DNA of 64,000 bases from contig CP051187.1 in NCBI GenBank assembly GCA_038087035.1, positions 1,793,501 through 1,857,500 of the forward strand. Reading direction: 5' to 3'. Shown piece after piece: positions 59,697 to 64,000 of this stretch (the stretch's first letter is position 1; each line of letters begins with the position of its first letter). The notes under the pieces were generated by a model, which was given only the letters and a program-made list of their open reading frames with translations, was not told the DNA's origin and did no database searches. The position numbers were made by a program, and so were the translations under genes. Origin of the DNA: Gloeotrichia echinulata CP02. Its GTDB lineage: Bacteria; Cyanobacteriota; Cyanobacteriia; Cyanobacteriales; Nostocaceae.

Positions 59697-59851
59697 AATA
59701 CTGCTCGGTTAAGCTCAAAAAACTTAAAATTCGTAGGTTGGGTTGAGGAACGTAGCTTGCTTGCCGTAGGCTAACCCAACATGGACGGGGCTTTGTTGGG
59801 TTTGCGGTGAGCCTCAACCCAACCTACGATTTTCCTTAACCGAGCAGTATT
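59697..59851. repeat. MITE with AATACTGC inverted ends, copy C
   Basis: AATACTGCTCGGTTAAG and CTTAACCGAGCAGTATT are perfect 17-bp terminal inverted repeats. Inside is a second perfect pair, CGTAGGTTGGGTTGAGG and CCTCAACCCAACCTACG. The 155 bp can fold into a nearly complete hairpin. It is the best-preserved of three copies in the window. Confidence 0.85.
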
Positions 59852-59908
59852 GAGATACTAAGTATATTATTCGCGTAAAACCATAGCAGTCAGAGGCTTG
59901 ACATTTCT

Positions 59909-60104
59909 GGTTCTTGCGTACTTAGCGTGCTTAATTATTAATTAAAGTCTATAAATTTGCTTTTAAATTAAGACTTACAGGCGTTCATGATTTAATTTTT
60001 ATCAATTTGACCAAAAATACAGAAAATAATGGCTATTATCGTATCTCAGGAAGGGTTTCAAGCTGATTATTTAATAAATTCAGCACGCTAAGTACGGAAG
60101 AGCC
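59909..60104. mobile_element. ISL3-derived MITE
   Basis: The ends GGTTCTTGCGTACTTAGCGT-GCT and, reversed, GGCTCTTCCGTACTTAGCGT-GCT match the terminal inverted repeats of the ISL3 element at 43838-45133. The 196-bp interior is AT-rich with no coding frame and no similarity to the transposase. It is a non-autonomous element that an ISL3 transposase of this type could move. Confidence 0.82.
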
Positions 60105-60300
60105 GGATTTTGCTGCCTCTAGTGATTTCTACAACAGCCTTTCCAGATGGAGCAGTAGCTGTTAATCCAGCAGCAGTAACTCCACCCCAGAGTGTTATTG
60201 TTCCATTCGGGACTTTGAGTTTTAATACGCGCTCATTATTTAGTGGATCTAAATAAGGGACTTCCAGAAAATAAAATATACAGTTATTAAGAATGATAAT
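60105..60300 (-). pseudogene. Fragment of a hypothetical gene beside the ISL3-type MITE
   Basis: A minus-strand frame reads EVPYLDPLNNERVLKLKVPN and GTITLWGGVTAAGLTATAPS, then GKAVVEITRGSKIR, and runs into the MITE end. The composition is protein-like (beta-rich), but there is no convincing start; the upstream part (MIIILNNCIFYFL) looks non-coding. It may be the middle of a gene cut by the MITE. The family is not recognised. Confidence 0.3.
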
Positions 60301-60310
60301 CATTGTTAAG

Positions 60311-60349
60311 GGGGTGGGATAGGCTGCCAACAGCAGCCTATCCCACCCC
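60311..60349. repeat. Perfect 17-bp stem palindrome
   Basis: GGGGTGGGATAGGCTGC and GCAGCCTATCCCACCCC pair perfectly around CAACA. It lies 37 bp upstream of the ISAzo13-type transposase remnant and may be part of its left end or a terminator for the other strand. Confidence 0.75.
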
Positions 60350-60385
60350 AATTTGTAGTAAATTCAATGATGATTCGATTTTGGA

Positions 60386-61231
60386 ATGTTTCAGGTGTCA
60401 ATACAACTAACGGATTCATTGAAAAACTTGTTGAAGGAAACTGCCAAGCAATTAAAAGGTACGGACAAGCGTAAATTTCTAGCACAAACAGTTGCAGCAT
60501 TAGGACACGGAGGACAGTTGAAAGCAGAGCAAGAGTTAGGATGGAATCGTGTTACAATTAGTAAAGTAATTAAAGAATTAACTAGTGGTATTACTTGTGT
60601 AGATAATTATCGAGGTCGAGGACGTTATAAAGCCGAATCACATCTACCAAATCTTTTATCAGATATCAAAAACTTGGTAGATGGTCAAAGTCAGATAGAT
60701 CCAAGTTTTAAAAGTCAAAGGCTTTACACGCGCCTGAGTGCTGCGGAAGTCAGACATCAATTAATTGAGAAATTTGGTTATACAGATGAAGAATTACCAA
60801 CTTCAGAAACAATTCGTGTAAAGTTAAATGGTTTAGGATATCGCCTCAAACGGGTTGCCAAAATTCAACCTCAAAAAAAATTCCTCAAACTGACGCAATC
60901 TTTGAGCAATTAGCTATAGTTCATGAAGAAGCAATAGAAGATCCAAGTATTTTACGTTTAAGCTTGGATGCAAAAGCTCGTGTCAATATCGGGTCATTTG
61001 ACCGTGGGGGTAGAAATCGAGCGCCGACAAAAACTGATGACCATGACTTCCACCCTAAAACAAGCGTGACTCCTTATGGCATACAGCACTTTCCAGGTCT
61101 TGACGAATTATTTTTATATTTTACAGAATCAAAAGTAACGAGTGATTTTATCGTTGATATTTTAGCAGATTTTTGGTCATCAGAAAGTTGGCGATTTCCC
61201 GAAAAAAAAATCGTCTGCGCCCACTATCAAA
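60386..61231 (+). pseudogene. ISAzo13-family transposase, frameshifted and truncated
   Basis: The first frame (to 60913) has the helix-turn-helix part: KFLAQTVAALGHGGQLKAEQ, ELGWNRVTISKVIKEL and LGYRLKRVAKIQPQKK. A frameshift near 60884 moves the reading to another frame, where AIFEQLAIVHEEAIEDPSIL, LSLDAKARVNIGSFDRGGRN and ELFLYFTESKVTSDFIVDIL give the first part of the catalytic domain. Homology ends near 61231 and the C-terminal half is missing. I recognise this as the cyanobacterial ISAzo13-type transposase. The element is dead. Confidence 0.8.
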
Positions 61232-61255
61232 TTTCACCTTGTAAAGAAAACCAAA

Positions 61256-61420
61256 ATGCAGTACCAGCTCATATTTAAACGCAACCACCATTATTGGGGA
61301 TTACAAACCGGAGTAATTACAGAAGGGGGATTCTCGGAGTGCCAAGCGCGAAAAACAATGCTTGAATCGCTCTTTGCTGGATGGTGTTTTGAGCTTGAAA
61401 TTCTCGACATCCGTATTTGA
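61256..61420 (+). CDS. Small hypothetical protein
   Basis: A 54-residue frame beginning MQYQLIFKRNHHYWGLQTGV, followed by ITEGGFSECQARKTMLESLF and AGWCFELEILDIRI. The composition is that of a folded protein, and phrases like HYWGLQTG look structured rather than random. No family is recognised. It follows the truncated ISAzo13 gene by 25 bp and could be debris of a gene into which that element was inserted. A tRNA-like relic lies 48 bp downstream on the other strand. No ribosome site is evident. Confidence 0.4.
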   Translation: MQYQLIFKRNHHYWGLQTGVITEGGFSECQARKTMLESLFAGWCFELEILDIRI

Positions 61421-61467
61421 TAGCTGGAAACCTTGCTATGGCTGAATTAGGACAACCAGATGACTAG

Positions 61468-61590
61468 AGCAAAGATGGGACTTGCACCCACATTAGAGGT
61501 ATCCGATATTTTTTAACGTACTTTTCAGCCGTCGGAGCGCACGTAATGCCCTCTGGTCGCGAGCCGCGTTCCTATTTCCGCCACTTTGCT
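61468..61590 (-). tRNA. Possible degenerate long-variable-arm tRNA
   Basis: On the minus strand AGCAAAG at 61590-61584 pairs with CTTTGCT at 61474-61468 as a 7-bp acceptor stem. GTGGG-TGCAAGT-CCCAT next to it forms a T-arm, although the loop has G where U55 should be. After the acceptor stem, TGGCGGAAATAGGAACGCG resembles the D-arm of Leu/Ser tRNAs. The anticodon arm is not convincing and the middle is too long (123 nt in all). It is best read as a decayed or unusual tRNA. Confidence 0.3.
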
Positions 61591-61601
61591 AAGGTTTATT
61601 A

Positions 61602-62621
61602 TACAGCACTTTCCTGAATCATGAAGTACAGTAGCAGCAGTTAGCAAACCAATTTCGCAGATGCATAGGATTGATTAGATTTAAAGCAATTGCAATCAAT
61701 ACATCTACCATTTGAGTAGTTTTTGGAGAAAATGTTTTGATAAAAGCTTTAAGCTGTGACCACCAATGTTCAATGGGATTAAAATCTGGTGAATAAGAAG
61801 ATAGATTGATGACACTGGCACCAACAGATTCAATTATGGGCGTAATTTCATCGATCTTATGGGCAAATAGGTTATCCATTATGACAACTGCACCTTTCCA
61901 TAATTGAGGCACTAACAACTTTTCTATAAACACGCGAAAAGCATTACTATCCATTGAACCATCTAGTGTCATCACAGCCAATACTTTATCCATACTGATT
62001 GCGCCGATAATAGTGACTTTTTTACCTCGATAAAATGGTTTTACATCATATACTCTACTTCCTTTTTCACTACGAGCTTTTGGACGCATTAACCCAAGCA
62101 GTAAGCCTGCTTCATCCAAAAAAACCAGATTTTTCGGCTCTATATCTCTGACTTTCTCTCTGTATTCACACCTGAGCAATTGAACTCTATCGGTAGCTGC
62201 CTGACTGCTGCGAACCGTTTTTTTTTTACGAGTTAGATTTAATTTTTGCAATTCTCTACACATCATGCTGGAACTCACTAGTTGCCCCTCAGTTAAGAGC
62301 CAATATTCACAATATTCAGAGAGAGTTGCATCTGGATACTTTTTTACCAATGCAACAAGTTGAGCCGCAGAATCTGCTAATACCGCTTTTTTTCTTGTCC
62401 CTTGCTTACCAGGATTAACATGTCCTTTCTCTTTATACTGTCTCAACATTTTTTGTACAAAAGCTTTACCAACACCAAAGTTTACAGCTAACTTTCTAAC
62501 TGAAATATTTCCTAACTGATAAGCATTGACTATTTTTTCTCTCAGATCGACGGAATATGGTTTCATAATAATAATTTATCTATCTTACATATTGTACTTC
62601 ACATTGCTGGAAAGTGCTGTA
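61602..62621. mobile_element. IS630-family insertion sequence
   Basis: The ends TACAGCACTTTCCTGAATCA and, reversed, TACAGCACTTTCCAGCAATG continue with TGAAGTACA in both and are flanked by TA. TA duplication is the hallmark of IS630/Tc1-type elements. The element of about 1.02 kb carries one intact transposase gene and may be active. It separates the tRNA-like relic from the small zinc-ribbon gene. Confidence 0.85.
61619..62566 (-). CDS. IS630-family transposase
   Basis: A 315-residue transposase. The N-terminal helix-turn-helix region is MKPYSVDLREKIVNAYQLGN with SVRKLAVNFGVGKAFVQKML. The DDE catalytic triad is visible as LVFLDEAGLLLG, AVVIMDNLFAHK and YSPDFNPIEHWWSQLKAF, with the spacing of the IS630/Tc1 group. 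It is a single uninterrupted gene, in contrast to the two-frame versions common in this family. It lies inside terminal inverted repeats at 61602-62621, and its reading frame is intact. Confidence 0.93.
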   Translation of the reverse strand: MKPYSVDLREKIVNAYQLGNISVRKLAVNFGVGKAFVQKMLRQYKEKGHVNPGKQGTRKKAVLADSAAQLVALVKKYPDATLSEYCEYWLLTEGQLVSSSMMCRELQKLNLTRKKKTVRSSQAATDRVQLLRCEYREKVRDIEPKNLVFLDEAGLLLGLMRPKARSEKGSRVYDVKPFYRGKKVTIIGAISMDKVLAVMTLDGSMDSNAFRVFIEKLLVPQLWKGAVVIMDNLFAHKIDEITPIIESVGASVINLSSYSPDFNPIEHWWSQLKAFIKTFSPKTTQMVDVLIAIALNLINPMHLRNWFANCCYCTS

Positions 62622-62659
62622 ATCCAAGGTCAAGCAGATGCCTAGAGTTAGAGTTAATT

Positions 62660-62863
62660 ATGACTAATCAGCCAGTAATTAAACGAAATAAGCTAAAAAT
62701 TCCACCGGGGCAATGTATGGCTTGTGGTGGTGATGGTGGTGAATTAGTCGCTGATTATGTTGACATGGACGACCGTTATTACCCTTTTAAATTCTTAAAT
62801 TGCCCTTGCTGTGATGGCAATGGGAAAAACTGCCCAAGATGTTGGACAAAGCCTATCAAGTAA
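62660..62863 (+). CDS. Small zinc-ribbon-like protein
   Basis: A 67-residue protein with CMACGGDGGELVADYVDMDD and CPCCDGNGKNCPRCWTKPIK. The CxxCxGxG-like and CxxC motifs suggest one zinc-binding unit similar to the DnaJ Cys-rich domain or a small zinc ribbon. The start is the ATG at 62660. It is the last protein gene before the rRNA operon. The function is unknown; a nucleic-acid- or protein-binding role is possible. Confidence 0.6.
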   Translation: MTNQPVIKRNKLKIPPGQCMACGGDGGELVADYVDMDDRYYPFKFLNCPCCDGNGKNCPRCWTKPIK

Positions 62864-63368
62864 ATTGAAACGGGTTAAGTGCTTAATCGCTAAACTTGTA
62901 ACGGGTTACGTGCAACCTTCACAAAAGTTTGTTAACAGGCGTAACCCTCCAAATACCAATTCACTCTTGGGGTGAATGAGTGTTTTAGAGCAAAACTGAC
63001 TAGAGTTAGAGTGAAAACTTTGGCTATACCTTCGGCGGGCGTAGCCATCGCCAAAGTTTTAGTTCCACTTATATTTTTTGAAATCCTTACCCAGTATAGC
63101 TCTTAACTGGCTTGGAATCCCGAAAGTTGCTCTTTTTGAAAAAAAATCTTTTTACCCCTTGACGACCAAAGATAGTCTTGTTATTGTAGATGAGTGCGAG
63201 GGCGAAAGACGCCGAAGCAACCGAACCGAGACAATAAAATACTTTGAAAGCTTAAAAGAAACCAATCCTCGTCAAAAACAAATTGTTTTTGGTGAATATC
63301 CAAAAACGCAGGATACGTTGGAATTTTAAAGAATTAACTTCTTTGAAGCCACAAACTCGAAACACAAC
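62864..63368 (+). promoter_or_regulatory. Upstream region and leader of the rRNA operon
   Basis: About 500 bases directly before the 16S rRNA gene must hold the rRNA promoter and the leader that pairs with the 16S 3' flank for processing. A palindromic CCTTCGGCGGGCGTAGCCAT-type repeat is at 63031-63050. A frame at 63078-63329 is open but overlaps the leader and has no family features. Exact promoter boxes were not identified. Confidence 0.5.

Positions 63369-64000
<632 letters not shown>

Noticed and set aside
63078..63329. 83-residue frame just before 16S rRNA
   Set aside because: It lies in the rRNA leader region and shows no family features.

Overview
The window is about 64 kb of chromosome from a cyanobacterium, most likely a filamentous member of the Nostocales. 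The evidence is a set of cyanobacterial genes (psbB-psbT, chlL and chlN, rps1, menC-menE, a CPP1-like J protein, DUF2811 and Trp-rich TIGR02450 proteins), many HIP1-type GCGATCGC sites, heptamer tandem repeats, and abundant small palindromic elements. The last 0.6 kb is the 5' part of a 16S rRNA gene.

Layout. 0-8 kb: the end of an SDR gene, a HAD hydrolase, a CPP1-like membrane J protein, an OmpR-type regulator and two TnpB-bearing elements. 8-13 kb: oligopeptide ABC transporter parts (permease and lipoprotein) separated by a 21-bp tandem repeat. 13-17 kb: psbB, psbT and rps1. 17-20.5 kb: a graveyard of toxin-antitoxin genes (HicB with a stop codon, a broken VapBC-type pair, an intact DUF2442/DUF4160 pair). 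20.6-23.8 kb: chlL - DUF5331 gene - chlN, for dark chlorophyll synthesis. 24.4-27.3 kb: cytochrome bd genes cydA-cydB and a Trp-rich protein. 27.6-30.5 kb: an Hsp70-like ATPase and a GT2 glycosyltransferase. 31-32.9 kb: an IS607-like remnant with tnpB. 33.9-38.4 kb: a ribosomal-peptide (RiPP) locus. 38.8-42.3 kb: trmB, a metallophosphoesterase and cinA. 42.4-47.7 kb: an insertion-sequence cluster (IS1341-type tnpB, a dead ISL3 element cutting into an ADP-ribosylglycohydrolase, IS200 tnpA with a decayed tnpB). 47.7-50.2 kb: gap and tal. 50.5-56.9 kb: a PEP-CTERM protein, a Pro/Thr-rich membrane protein, a second phosphoesterase and a Septu-like ATPase/HNH defence pair. 57.2-59.6 kb: menC-menE for phylloquinone. 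59.7-62.9 kb: MITEs, a broken ISAzo13 transposase, a tRNA-like relic and an IS630 element, followed by the rRNA operon.

The most interesting locus is the RiPP island. One radical SAM/SPASM enzyme resembling the Nif11-class 'protein splicing' maturases lies downstream of five precursor peptides with two unrelated leaders. Three of the cores carry a Tyr-Gly motif of the kind from which tyramine is excised in the PlpA system. One core has Cys-Gly at the corresponding place and one has Ile-Gly. A Cys-rich companion protein of unknown function lies between the precursors, and there is a truncated second copy of it. A separate glycine-zipper double-glycine peptide sits next to the operon on the other strand.

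A second theme is DNA mobility. There are four largely intact TnpB genes. Two of them lack the usual RuvC-II glutamate but carry a conserved Glu-Glu pair 46-47 residues later. Two palindrome-bounded non-autonomous IS605 derivatives and at least five MITE-like families are also present. One MITE has the same ends as the local ISL3 element.
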